The notes under the pieces: model-generated
The model's database searches: none
What the model was told of the DNA's origin: nothing
What the model saw: only the letters and a program-made list of their open reading frames with translations
Part shown: positions 1 through 11,025 of the stretch, one piece after another
Layout of the letters: each line of letters opens with the position of its first letter
How positions within the stretch are numbered: position 1 is the stretch's first letter
NCBI GenBank assembly: GCA_000320605.2
Contig: KB445791.1
Coordinates: 851,260-915,259, forward strand
Length of the DNA: 64,000 nucleotides
Reading direction: 5' to 3'
Origin: Gelatoporia subvermispora B
Taxonomy: Eukaryota > Basidiomycota > Agaricomycetes > Polyporales > Gelatoporiaceae
Made by a program: the position numbers and the translations under genes

Positions 1-1613
1 CTAGCAGAAGGGTTGTCGGCGGAGTCGCAGGGAAGGCCGCGAGGGAATGAGCAACAGATGCTGAGGAGATATAGATGAAAGGAGGAGATGAGGATGGCCA
101 AAACAGCCTCATCCCACCCCTCCTTTATACCCTCCTCCGCCGCACGGACCACGTTCGGTCCCAGACTCTGCTACGTGCACGCGCACACGCCCGAGCCAAT
201 TCGCCGAACGTTGAAACACGACAACGTTCAGGAAGACGGCATGGGACTGGCGAAGAAACCACGGTCGGCGACTCGGGGGCGATACAGCGCACACGGATGT
301 CAGCCAGGAGCGGGCGAACCGAGCCTGGGAATGCTAGGCGCTGCGGTGCGACCGCGGCGGACGTGATGCGTCGAATTTTGTGTAACCATGCGGGGATTTG
401 TGCGGAGGAGGGCCCGGAGATGCGGGTGCGGATATGGACATCCGTTGCAGACTTGGCCGAATTCTGCCGCCTGCGCTCGGAACGAGTTTCTGCTGGTGTT
501 CATGCACGGTATGTCGTCCTCGTCGGGCGTGCGTGCTAGTCATCATGTGTTCCCTTGTGAGTGTAGCTTGCGAAGAACAGGTAGCAGTGCATGCCATGCT
601 CGTACAGTGCCCTCGGTACCCTACGAGCAGGGCAGCGCCTGCGCATCTGTTTGTGTAACAAATGGCAATGGACCCGAGTAACCCGGCGGGGCTTGGACGG
701 TCTATCAATGCATCCCTCTGAAGGATTGGCAACGCCGGCCCCCGGGACCAGAACATCGATTGCACTCTGTGCGAGAGTCGCAGCGCAGGGCCCGCCGGGT
801 CCCGGGATGCCGAGCTTCCAGCCTTCCACTGTGAAACAGAACATCAGCTCGGGTTTCTGCCAATGGAAGCTCGCTATTGTAGACGCAGCTTACGGAGCTG
901 ACAAACGTCTTCGTGCGTGGACACAGACGTGATGCTTGGAACGTACAGAAGTGAGCACAGAACCCGCCCAAATCCACACGCTCGAAGCGATCGCGCCGCA
1001 TGCATCGGAACAGTCAGTGCACTAGACGTACATTACGAGAGCACTTGACGACGCTCTCGTGATGTACGAAACGTGCGGAGACCCATGTAGATGCTCGGCG
1101 ACAGTCCCGGACCGTGCATGTGCGGCTGGGACGATGCACACCATTCTGCACAGTATCAGGCGGCCCCCGGCAGCCAAATGCCAGTGCACAGACCTCATGG
1201 GCCACCTCTCGGCTCGTAGACATATTGCCCGGCATATGAGGATGTTCCTCCCCGAGAATGCGGTTGATATGATGTATCCTGGGTGGGAATCTTCTCGAGT
1301 GTCACGAATGGCTGTCAATCGTCGCAACACCTGTAAACGAGTACGTGTAGTCAGCGCTCCGAAGAACCATATGATAGCGAGAACGACCTACCACATGCGA
1401 GAAGCGTACCCAAGATGCCGTGCGCAGACCCTCGGCAAAAAATGTGGGGTCGGCAAAGCGCGCAGTGTGTTTCAGATGAAAGAAGCCCCCTGCGAGGCAC
1501 CGGCGATCTCATTCAATCTGGACACACTGCCGCCAAATCTCGCATCGCAGACCATCGTCGATGATGTCAAGCACTTGCGAGACATATCTTAATTCTTCGT
1601 TGGACTCTCTCGG
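1..1613. other. Left-edge region without a supported gene
   Basis: I see no reading frame here with protein-like composition or credible splice partners. Around 127-137 the minus strand reads a TATA-box-like GGTATAAAGG inside a C/G-rich tract. This would suit the promoter of a leftward gene whose ATG lies outside the window, since no ATG occurs on the minus strand in bases 1-60. The open frame at about 1059-1592 has an odd amino-acid mix and no recognisable motif, so I do not call it. Confidence 0.4.
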
Positions 1614-2337
1614 ATGCGACTTCCACCCAAGCACTTGCATTCCACTGCTACAGACTACAGTACTGATACTCTGATGGCGCGGGATGCGCTTTCTTCAATG
1701 CCGGCAAGCCCGGTCAAAGGTGAGTGCCCACAGACTTTTCGTATGAGCCCCACGCAAAGAGACTGACGCCATACACGGCTCGTCCCCGCAGTCAACGAAA
1801 AATACCGCCGTGACCGCTACAGGGAAGAGCTCGGGCTGGCGATCAAGGCGTCGTTGCGTACGTCGGCCGGATACTTGTGCTCTATTGCCTGGCTAACTAC
1901 CTGAGTGACTCTGTGTAGGAGAGCTGACCGGGAACCCGAGGGCACGGATGGAGTGGAAGCAGTACTACGAGCGCATCATCAAGAATCAACGGGTTGTGCT
2001 TGAGGGATGGCCGCACGGTGAGGTGCCGTTTGGCGAGCCGAGCTCGTACGGCACGTCGGAGCTAAGCCGGCTCGTCGGACTTTGGAGGGACGGAACGATG
2101 TGCCTGCGCCGCATCTCCCAGGCTGAATTTGAGGTGCTGAAGGCGGAGCACGATGCAAAAGTAGCCAGCGGAGAGATCAAACCTACGCCACCGAGAAAGC
2201 CGCGCCGAGACATAGGGCATATCAAGATCAGGACCAACCCGCTGACGAGAGGGAAGAAGCGACGAGGGCTAGTCAAGAGCAAGGAATACATTGAGCCGGA
2301 GGACGAGCCGGAGGATGAGAGCGAGCACGAGTTATGA
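1614..2337 (+). CDS. Agaricomycete-specific conserved protein of unknown function
   Basis: Three exons, 1614-1719, 1792-1857 and 1919-2337, joined through GTGAGT..CAG and GTACGT..TAG introns with consistent phase, give 196 residues. The centre holds a block (about residues 55-120) with the pattern RARMEWKQYYERI ... VVLEGWP followed by a Trp-Arg-Asp-Gly segment. I remember this arrangement from many uncharacterised Agaricomycete proteins, which often occur in variable gene copies. The C-terminus is basic (RGKKRRGL) and then strongly acidic, with an EDEPEDE repeat. There is no signal peptide or membrane helix. The basic part and the absence of sorting signals would fit a nuclear protein, but that is inference. 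The start was chosen because it is the first in-frame ATG before a good donor site. Confidence 0.65.
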
Positions 2338-5099
2338 GCCATGTGAATTTGCCGGCCTGCCGTGATGTGACAGTGTGTGAGATACCACCGCAGGAGTGTT
2401 GACGAGAAGATGAAGCAAAAAAACAGAACAAATAGACAGCCCGGGTTTGTGCCCTGGATGGATGTCATAGTACTGGCAGTGAGCAGAGCCGCAGAACGCT
2501 GGCCCGCAGGCGGCTGCGCGCGCCACAAAGCCTTCGACTACCAAATCAGGCGTGTTGCAGTGGACAGGCGCCTGACAGAGGTTGTGCCGTGCCGCGCTGC
2601 CCTTGTTCTTTACCACAACTCCTCTCGGCGTGAATCTGCACCGATTTACCCTGGATTTTACTCTCTCTACGAGCCGTAGTCTGCATCTTTTCTGTGCTTT
2701 GCTCAGATCTTCCTAGTCGACCACTTGTTGTGTCTAGTGCTTTGCACGGGTCTACCCCCGGGTGCCAGCGCTATGACCCGTACCCGTACCCGCGGAGGGT
2801 ACTCTACATGCTGTATTATGTATGTGCACCTGACTTCTATCTGAGTTCTGCATGACCTGTATAACTGAGCCACCGCGTTTATCCCATCGTGTATATTACA
2901 TTTAGGAGGCATTGCCATTCGCTTCATGTCATGTCTATGCGAGCATGACATCCTCGATGTCAATCCCAGCACCTGACTACCGTGAGTAAATGTGGCCGTA
3001 CATTTCGATTGACTGACACTGACCGCTTTGCTGAGACCCTGATGTAAGTCTCCCTCCATCCGCATATCGGGCTATCTCTGACATATTGATTGCATATGTA
3101 GCAGGCCGCGGCATATCACTTCAACCCCGCTAAGCTTTCTGCTCTTCCGTGAGTCCGCCTGGAACCACTACAACTACTAGTGATGACAAGAAGGCCGAAA
3201 TCAATGTCGCCCAGTGGAACACTGCACCAGTGCATACAAAGTTGAGACCGAGGTTGTTCTTCCTTTGATCGCAATGTTGTGAGTATCTGGGGCCGTGATC
3301 TGTCTGCTACTATGTACAATACGAATCTTCTGCGTAGTTTCCCAGTGTCTGCTCATGGTCCAGACCAAATATCAAGTACATAACCTGACAATATGTAAAT
3401 GGCAGGGCTGAGAAGCCGAAGCAGTTGGATTTGTGACTCGCACGGCAAGAGCGAAGGGTCGGAATTGCAAATCAGGGTATTTGCTGTCTAAGTGATCTGT
3501 TTGCAGAAACTCAAATGTCACTCGACAAGCAATGCAAATGAAGGACCTTCATTCACACTGCATGTCGAGTGCCTTGCGAATTTGTGTACCTGGTTTCCAG
3601 CTGCTTACTTGCAAAATATCCCGAAACACCTGCCCACGCAATATTAACAATGCAGGGCCATAGTGTGTGGACTAAGATCGGGAATCCCGATATTCTTACG
3701 AGTGATGCAAGTGACCATAGCAACACGTGATTGTGAAATTGGAATGTTGGCATGGCCAAGACATCTCTGAGTCATAAGAACAATTGGGTGTAGGCCTGGA
3801 AATCTCCGAAGAGAACACACGTAAATGCTTCGCACGATTTGCACTGGCAGTGTGGCTTACGGAGGCTATGCTTGAGTCAGCGGCAGCCGTTGCAATGCTT
3901 CGCTTATGGGCGCATCAGCCAAATTCTCACTGTCCTCAATTCTCACACACCACGGCCACATTCTGTATCGCTCAAATACTACCTACACATGACTCGGCAC
4001 ACTGTTACAAGCATCCTTACTCTCCCCAAACCCCTCAGCAGTGCCAGACCCCTCACCGAAATCTCTACACCTCCAACAGCGACATTCCAAAGCCATGTGT
4101 CCACTGTCAGCTGCTTCGGAGATCCCCAATGCACAAGCTTCAGCCAGGATATCAATGTAAGTGTCTCATTGTGCTTACATCGAGAGGTACAACCCGACTC
4201 AGAATTCATTGAACCCTGTAGGCTGTGTGACACAGGCCCGGACAGCTAGCACTAGCAGGCTGCGACTGCCGACACCACAATTTGGTCGGCTGCGAACCCT
4301 ACGAAACAAAGCATACTCAAGCACGACGTGGGTCAAGTTGTCAACTTGATGGGCAACTCACGGCATGGACTGGGTTTTTTGAGTCGTGAGACTCAGGTAA
4401 GGGCAGCATTGAACTTCTGAAAAAGCGCAAATGAACTTAGCATTTACTCAGCAGATCAATCGGTTCGTACGTGCACTGCACCTCTGGCAATATCGACGAT
4501 GGAGGCAGACACACCGCTGCCGCCACGAGGAGCCATGTTTCTTGCAGTTCAGCGCGGGCCGCATCGGGCCGCAGTGCAAGAGGTGTGCGGGTGAACAAAC
4601 ACGTGTCGTCATGAACCAGGATGCTGCGTCAGGCCGCGGCGCATTCTGCGATCTCGATATTCCGACGGTAATACCTCCATAACATCGCCATTCATCTTGT
4701 TTCTCCGCGGTCCCCCCAAGCCCATGGTCTTCTGGCCTCGGAGCACCACTCAGCATGGTTGCGCCGACTCCACACGGTCACTGCCCTTGGGCATGCTCAT
4801 CGTGTGCGGTGCAGAATCCTGGTTAAACCTGGTGGTTCGACATCGGCTGCCTCGGCGTGTACTACGCCAGCTGTTACTCGCAAATCGAGGTGTTCGGCAA
4901 CATGGACACCGTCGAACTGCGACGAGTCTGTTGTGCGACACGGCCGCTGCGCTGTTTCATGTCGATTTGACCATCGGTTTCTCATGGATCGCGAGGGAGT
5001 GTCGGCCTTGCGAGTCGCAGTTGCGCTGGACGGCGGTGCTGTGCGGCTCGGCTCAGCTCAGCTCGCTGTGTCGTCACGTCACAACCTCACTTGGCGGGC

Positions 5100-5785
5100 T
5101 GACAGCGCGCAGCGGTTGCGCAACGCACCGTTCACGGTTTCTCATCTTGGCCGACGAGGCGGTTTCTCGGATTGCAGGCGATTCCGACGAGTATTGGTGC
5201 AAGGTCGACACGACATCGAAGGGCGGGCGGCACAGCAAGAGCTTCGCACGTCGCACGTGTTGGTGGTCTCATGCGTCGCTCAAGGTGTCCGGCCAACCGT
5301 TATCGAACATTTGCGTGAAGACCTGGCGCAGGTGCAGAAGACTTGGCGGGCTGGCCGAAAGGCTTGTTTGTGGACGAGCTCGGTGGGCCCAATACGCACC
5401 CGCAGAAGACACTCAGGGCCAGCGAGCAAGCGCAGTGGTCGCGCAACGCGTTACGCCGCTGCGTGCACCGTTCGCGGGTTTCCCCGGGGGCTGACTGGGT
5501 GGTTTCTCGGATCCCGGGCGGTCTCGAGGAACGTCCATGCAGCGCCGAGCGACGCGGGCGGGCCTCATAGCAAGGGCCTTGCATGGCGCACAACTAGGCG
5601 GTTTCCGAGGGGCGTCGCTCAGAGTGTCCGGTCCACGGACAACTATCGTCGTGTCATGAAGATTCGGCGGCGGGGGCGCACAAGACTTGGCGGGCTGGTC
5701 AGGACAAATGCTCGCAAACGAGCTGAACCCGGGGGGACGCACCTTCGCAGACGCGAGGCTCGGCAGGTGACAATATGGCAGCTCA
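5100..5785. repeat. Diverged tandem duplication, period about 342 bp
   Basis: Several landmarks recur at a nearly constant offset. CACCGTTC at 5125 recurs at 5467. GGTTTCTCGGAT at 5160 recurs near 5503. GTGTCCGG at 5284 recurs at 5625. GACTTGGCGGGCTGG at 5340 recurs at 5684. Offsets are 340-344 bp, so the block is one old head-to-tail duplication with many substitutions. A further CTTGGCGGGCTG at 5092 suggests a partial third unit. The two copies do not keep one protein reading frame (the CTTGGCGGGCTG motif falls in different frames), so coding repeats are unlikely. Confidence 0.55.
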
Positions 5786-5968
5786 GCGCTCGAAGGTATG
5801 TCTCGCGGTCTTCACGGCGGTTGTCCGAGTGCTAATTTCGAGGAGTGGCTCGTGGCAGGGTTAAGCGACGTCGTCCAGTCCGTGCATGGCGCGTTGTCGA
5901 ATTGCACACAACGGCGTCCAAGTGCTCTGCAGCGCAGGCGATGGGAGCGCGGGAGGCGAACGCAGCCG

Positions 5969-6003
5969 TCTTTCGTCTTTCATCTTTCGTCTTTCGTCTT
6001 TCG
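5969..6003 (+). repeat. Five 7-bp units of TCTTTCR
   Basis: Bases 5969-6003 consist of five consecutive heptamers reading TCTTTCG, with one TCTTTCA. It is a simple pyrimidine-rich minisatellite in the region upstream of the kinase-like gene. Confidence 0.85.
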
Positions 6004-6237
6004 GGGCGAATCCGGGGGTCGGGGCGAGCACCGTACTGCACCGTCGTAAATTCGATCTCGAGGAATCCGAGGAATCGAGACTGACTTGTATGGACTGGAC
6101 TGCTCGCTGTAGACTAGGCACCTGTATGTTTGTGTTCAACAGAGCAAATGCGATGCCGGGCCGTTGCGAGCTGCGAGACGAGTGCGACTTGGCGTGTCCT
6201 CCCTCCCTGATGGGCGCCTGTTCGATGTCGAGTTGTC

Positions 6238-6258
6238 CTGTCTGTCTGTCTGTCTGTG
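6238..6258 (+). repeat. (TCTG)n microsatellite
   Basis: A run of about five CTGT/TCTG tetranucleotides lies upstream of the kinase-like gene. No function is visible. Confidence 0.85.
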
Positions 6259-6266
6259 CAGCCAAG

Positions 6267-6328
6267 TGTGCTCTTCTATACACCCGCAACACGACGCTGT
6301 GCTCTTGTATACACCCCCAACACGACGT
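6267..6328 (+). repeat. 31-bp direct repeat, two copies
   Basis: Two adjacent 31-bp units each contain TGTGCTCTT, TATACACCC and CAACACGACG. They differ at only a few positions. Each carries a TATACA core. They sit about 100-150 bp before the proposed start of the kinase-like gene and are followed by an (AT)n tract at 6377-6389, so a promoter role is possible but unproven. Confidence 0.8.
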
Positions 6329-6422
6329 CTTCTCCCGTTTTTCTCTCTCGCAGACACCTCGCGCACTTGCCACCAAATATATATATATTCGTCTCTCCGA
6401 AGACAAAACATCAAGCTCCTAA

Positions 6423-9267
6423 ATGGCTCATCGCGGGAAGGTTGAGGAAGCCAAGGAGTTGTCGGCATTGCCCGCGGCAGGAGTGACGGCAGGAACGGCA
6501 GGTGCGGGAATGACGTATGTGTGACCGTGACGGAGCCTGGGCCCGGGGAAAGAGTGAGCGCGATCGCGTTTGCGGAGCGGCGGGCGCCTGCACCGTGAGC
6601 TTACAGGGACGGTGCGCATTAGGCCGCTCCTGGGGCACGGGACGACCACAAAACATATCACTCTCAGATCTATTCAGCCCTAACGAAGACCATCCTCTCC
6701 TCCTCCTCGTCGCCGCGCACGTCGACAAAGACTTCAGAGTCAACGACCGACTCGGGCTCCGCGCACTGCTCAAGAAGCTTTCTCGCATCCCATCACGGGC
6801 AATCCGTCATCCACTTTCACCCACCGACCGCCTATCTCCTCTCCCAACTCGCCAACCCTTGCGCGGCGCAAAGCCTGTACCATGCGCAGGCGATACGCCC
6901 TCCCTGCTCTACCGAACTTGTACTTTCGTGAGGGGATACTGTCCGTGCCCGGTTACACATTCGAAAAGGTCCGTTACAAATGCCATAATCTCCGCCTCTG
7001 CCCCATGCTGCACTGTGATTCCTACTACCCGATCCGCGCCTCCCCCGCTCCACCTCTACATTTGGCTGATCACTTTCCGAATAACCTTACAGGCAGTGCC
7101 ATGGGAAGATACAGGAAGCATGACCCTCCTCGCGGAGGGTACGAGCCTCAAGGATGGCTCCGCTGTACTCGCCAAAATCGCCCCTGCACATTCGAACGCG
7201 TCGATCTGTCTTGAGCGCGAGGCACATATGTAAGTTCCGTCAACAGCATCCGGTTGTCTGCTTTTCTGTTTGCTCGGTTGCCGTCGAATTATGGTCGCGT
7301 GTCTTCCGGGCTTGTCCTCGCGGCTGCCACCAGCCCTTAACCCGGGGTACTGTGGACTGTACATCGGCTGGCCAGTGTGCATGTGCACACGTCGATCAAG
7401 GATGTACCCTCCGCGAAATGTGGGCGATCGCGACGGTAGGCTCGCAGATCTGTGGCAGCCGCTCGAGGATCTCCTCAGATGTTGGCATCTCCGACTCGTC
7501 ATAGACGTACCAGGTCCATATACGGTGCAGGTCGCTGGTGCTGCGCGCAGGAAGGGTACGCAGTGTGTCCGAGATGGGTGTACTTATACGCACCCGGAGA
7601 GGCCGACTGACAGGACGAACACCTCGGACGACCTGTGCACCACGCGGGGAGGCCCTGTGGTTACAGCGCCGAGTAGAGATGCTTTCGAGACTGATGTGCT
7701 TATGTGCATCCGGAACGACCGATTCAAAGTCCACGACTTCCATGTCGTGCACATGGCAGGCGATCACGGAGCTCTCGATCCCGAGGACATTGCTATGCGC
7801 GAGGTTTGTTTGAACGCGGGGAGTGAGGGGCTCTTGGACAGTCCCGCGTACCTGCGCATAGCCATGTCTCCAGGATCAAAGCCCCCCCTCGCACCTGGGA
7901 CGACCGGTGCATAATCCACAACAGCTCCTACGCGCGCTCGCCAACTGTCCTAGGGTACCCGTCATGGAGCGCTCGTTCCGGTGAATTGCTGTGTACGAGG
8001 ATGGATCGGTATATGTACGGATCCTCCTGGGCTCTATGGCCTCTTCTCGAGGATTCCCTCAGACGAAAGTGTTCTTCGGAGCAGCACATCGAGAAGTCTT
8101 CCTGTCACACGTTCTTGCACAACGCTGTATACGTGCGCATAGCGGTATATTCGAGATCGATGCGCTCATACACACTCGGGGTAACTGAAGCAGACACTGC
8201 TGTGCGCGAAGATCCAGTTACACGGGAGCATTCCTGAGTGTTACTTCAGTTGCATCTACAGCGACCTCTCCGATGTCCCTCTTAAATATCGGTGTAATGG
8301 CGATTTACTCACATCATACTTCCGTAGCCTCGAACGAATGTCGACGTCACCAGAATCCTCCAGTACTACCCTCCGCCTGATCGAGTTCTTCTCGATCCCA
8401 CGTACAAACGGCGACTGCATCGTCCTATTACTAATACACCCCGGACTCAACATCCTCGCGCGATACTTTCCCCCACTCAAGGTGAACGACCTCCTGCTTG
8501 GCGACGTCTCGCGGCCGCGGCCGCCCGCGCCGCAACGCGATATATACATGATGGGCGTTGACGAGCCGTACCCGATCGAGGAGATGGAGGCGATCGAGAT
8601 TATGGATCTTGCGTCATTCCTCGAGTAAGTCGGTTCATGAAACCCCGAGGCGTGCTTTTAACCAGGGTGGATTTCTGGCAGATTTGCGATACAGGCGACA
8701 CATTGCCTGGAGATGATGCACCGGACGGGTCTCATCCACCGCGAAGGTGTGTTTATCGCGAAGCCGTGAGTCTCCGTGCTCATCCGCGATTGTATGGCAG
8801 TCCGCGCGAATGCGTTCCATCTGAACGCGCACTCGGGCCTCGTACGCATGGTCCACTTCGGGAACCGCGCCGTTTCTCTTGAGCAATTTGGTGTCCCCTC
8901 TGCGTTCGTGCTCCGTGCAGACGCGTTCGAGGAGGTTAAGAAGCTCAAAGTCAAGGAAGCGCTGTGCTACTTCGCGCCCGAGCAAACTGGGAGCATGGAA
9001 GCGCTCAACGAGGACCACCGCACGGACCTGTACTCGCTCGGGGTCATGTTCTGGACGCTCCTCGTCGGGCGCGGCACTATGCCGTTCGAAGGCGGCCCGC
9101 TGGAGTTATTGCACGCGATTGAGCGTAGGAGAGTGGCTGGTGAAGTGGCGTACAGCGCGCTGGCGGCGGCGGCGGCGGCGGCGGCGAGGGTGCGCGCAGG
9201 TGACGTGGTGTACGTATCACATATACTATGTAGGCTGTCTTTGGGACAACGTTTTATTTATACGTAG
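6423..9267 (+). CDS. Truncated group X hybrid histidine kinase head (kinase-like domain only)
   Basis: The 3' exons are firm: 7093-7229, 8328-8624, 8682-8746 and 8801-9267, all in phase. They encode the Ser/Thr-kinase-like region that precedes the GAF and histidine-kinase modules in fungal dual-type hybrid histidine kinases (Mak2/Mak3/Chk1 type). Visible motifs are an AVLAKIAP beta-3 lysine, LEREAHI for helix C, HREVRANAF at the catalytic-loop position (Asp replaced), HFGNRA at the DFG position (Asp missing), YFAPEQTGSM, and DLYSLGVMFWTLLVGRG. It therefore looks like a pseudokinase. The N-terminal exons are less sure: a conserved PGYTFEK block lies near 6944-6975, and an upstream exon (about 6620-6935) reads in a different frame. 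The protein ends in an Ala-rich tail from a GCG repeat and stops at 9267, with no GAF, HATPase or receiver domain. It is either a real stand-alone head or a gene remnant. Confidence 0.6.
7230..8327 (+). other. Unusually long (1,098 bp) intron in the kinase-like gene
   Basis: The GTAAGT donor at 7230 and CGTAG acceptor ending at 8327 join AT|C to restore the conserved LEREAHI-LERM sequence in frame. All other introns of this gene that I can place are about 54-57 bp, so this one is some twenty times longer. It contains an open frame of 214 codons at 7270-7914 with no recognisable motif and some loosely repeated phrases. I see no transposon ends. Confidence 0.65.
9162..9186 (+). repeat. (GGC)n trinucleotide repeat encoding poly-Ala
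   Basis: About eight GGC/GCG triplets near the 3' end of the truncated kinase-like gene encode an Ala run. The repeat lies just after conserved kinase sequence ends, so it may mark the breakpoint. Confidence 0.85.
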
Positions 9268-11025
9268 TATTGTGCCTGCCGCTGCTTCAAGTATTCCGAC
9301 CACACCCAAAGTTTCTTACAAGTGACTACATGGTCACGCCGGTGGCGCGACGGTGCATCTTGTGACGATAGTGGTCTTACAGCGATCGTGATGGCCTTCA
9401 TTATGCACCCGGTTGGCTGACACCCATACAAGCAGCGGAAGGCACATCACTCTGCGGTTTCTCGTTTACTCAGCGCAGCTAAGTAGCTCCAAACTCCTTG
9501 CGAACATGTTCGGGCGGTCTTGCGACTCGATGCATTTAATTTTCTCGCATAGATCCACGATTCCCGCCTGTCTTCCCTGCACGCATGCCACTACCTAGGC
9601 GACGCCTTGCCACTTTTAATTATCTACGAACACATATGTTTGGACTGTTAGCGTCGTGATGTCTGGGAAGCCCAACGAATGATTTATTCGTGACGCCAAG
9701 TATGTTCGTTGCCTTTGGCGCGGCCGGTGGGATCGCTGACTTTTATTTAGCACTCGTATCACTCGGTATTGATTGTAATGAACGAAGTACTAGTTTAGAT
9801 GGCATCGTCTTCGCCATTGTTTGCAGACAGTTCATGCCCGCCCAGTCGTTCCATGTGATGCACTGAAGTAGTCCTCTCAGCATTGCATGTCCGTGATTAG
9901 TCGCCATTCGGTTGCAAGCACTCCGCTCGGATTTTAGGCAATCAAAGTTCAGTGGTACCCCGCGTACACTTACGATGCTGACAATTTAATGTTCTTTGCT
10001 GGTGGCAAATAGCGGCGATATGTACCGCGCGTCCGAGTCAGAAGAGCGAACGATAACTTGCACATAGTACTACTGCTCCAGCAAACCCTATATTGAAGAC
10101 TTGTTACAGATTCTCTTACATAACTTGGGAGGATGTTTATATAACATCTGTCATGTCACATTCGCCTGCAACTGGATTGGTAATAGCGGAAAAAGAGAGG
10201 AAGTCATGAGGGGCCTTCCAGTACGCCACAGCGAACAAATATTTGCCTCTACGTCACATGACGCCCCGGTAAAGGCGTGGTCCGCCTTGCCTCTCAGTGC
10301 CTCTCAGTGCTCACAGCTCACTACGCCATGATTTCTAGCTTACCTCGCGTCAAGATGACTCGTTTCACAATTACTCAGCTGCTATTGACATGTGTCCACT
10401 GACCCGATATTGGGTAGTTCATGGCTTTCCAGTGTCACTGTGCGGGCGAAGTATGGTTTTCCTTGGCTTTTCTATTCCGCGAATCTCTGACGTCTATCTT
10501 GCAACATCCATACTTTTACGTGTTTGACTGCCCTCGATACAGGCAATCGCTGTGGCGACCTTAGCTTAATGTTCGGGGGGGTTTGAGGCTCCGTCTCTCC
10601 GGAACTGCTGATATAGCTCAAGTGCCTTCAACTTTGATCTGGATCATGCGATGTGCAGCGCCATGCATTGGTAGGCAAATGTGTCTACTAGACTCTTATA
10701 ATAGAATGCTATGTTACGTTTTGGCTACTGTGCTATGCCTCGGACCCTCGGTAATCAATGGTACTAGGGAGACTGCTTGTTCGGGAGGCGCATTGTGTTG
10801 CATCGATGTCCATTGAACTGCTTTTTTGTTTGATTTGTGGTTGCAGTCTATGTTACGGCTACTTGCATACGAGGAAACCGTGCATATCACAGCCTAACGG
10901 ACTTCCCCGTGTCACTACAGGCACGGTTGTGCCTTATATGCACCACAGGGGCTCGAATTCTACGCACTTTGACCTCGAAATTCGGGCACATGCGTTTCTC
11001 TTGCCCGTTCATGAGGCGCCACAAA
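9268..11025. other. Intergenic region before the membrane-protein cluster
   Basis: No frame longer than about 80 codons shows protein-like content. It carries a tandem GCCTCTCAGT pair near 10291-10310 and, at 10225-10261, one copy of an element that recurs downstream of the first cluster gene (see the repeat entries). Confidence 0.45.
10225..10261 (+). repeat. Shared intergenic element, copy 1
   Basis: GCCACAGCGAACAAATATTTG followed by TACGTCACATGA matches the segment at 12884-12921, which differs at a few bases. The two copies flank the first member of the membrane-protein cluster. The TCACRTGA part resembles an E-box-like palindrome. Confidence 0.6.

Larger units (their letters stand above)
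2338..6422. other. Long stretch without a confident gene; GC-rich and repetitive in its right half
   Basis: From 2338 to about 4400 I find only short open frames with no family resemblance. A 400-base frame at 3784-4250 ends near a GTAAGT and is followed by a Cys-rich stretch, but no consistent spliced product results. From 4440 to 5835 the sequence is GC-rich and open in several frames at once, which is compositional. It contains a diverged 342-bp tandem duplication and several short repeats, listed separately. I see no transposase, reverse transcriptase or terminal repeats. Confidence 0.45.

Noticed and set aside
3784..4250. Possible small secreted Cys-containing protein
   Set aside because: The frame ends near a GTAAGT, but no downstream acceptor gives a consistent phase and there is no signal peptide.
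4759..5835. 358-codon open frame in GC-rich DNA
   Set aside because: Several frames are open at once, composition is Arg/Ser/Gly-biased without motifs, and the internal 342-bp duplicate does not preserve the frame.
7270..7914. 214-codon frame inside the long intron of the kinase-like gene
   Set aside because: No motif, no promoter-like lead and no family resemblance; reported only as intron content.
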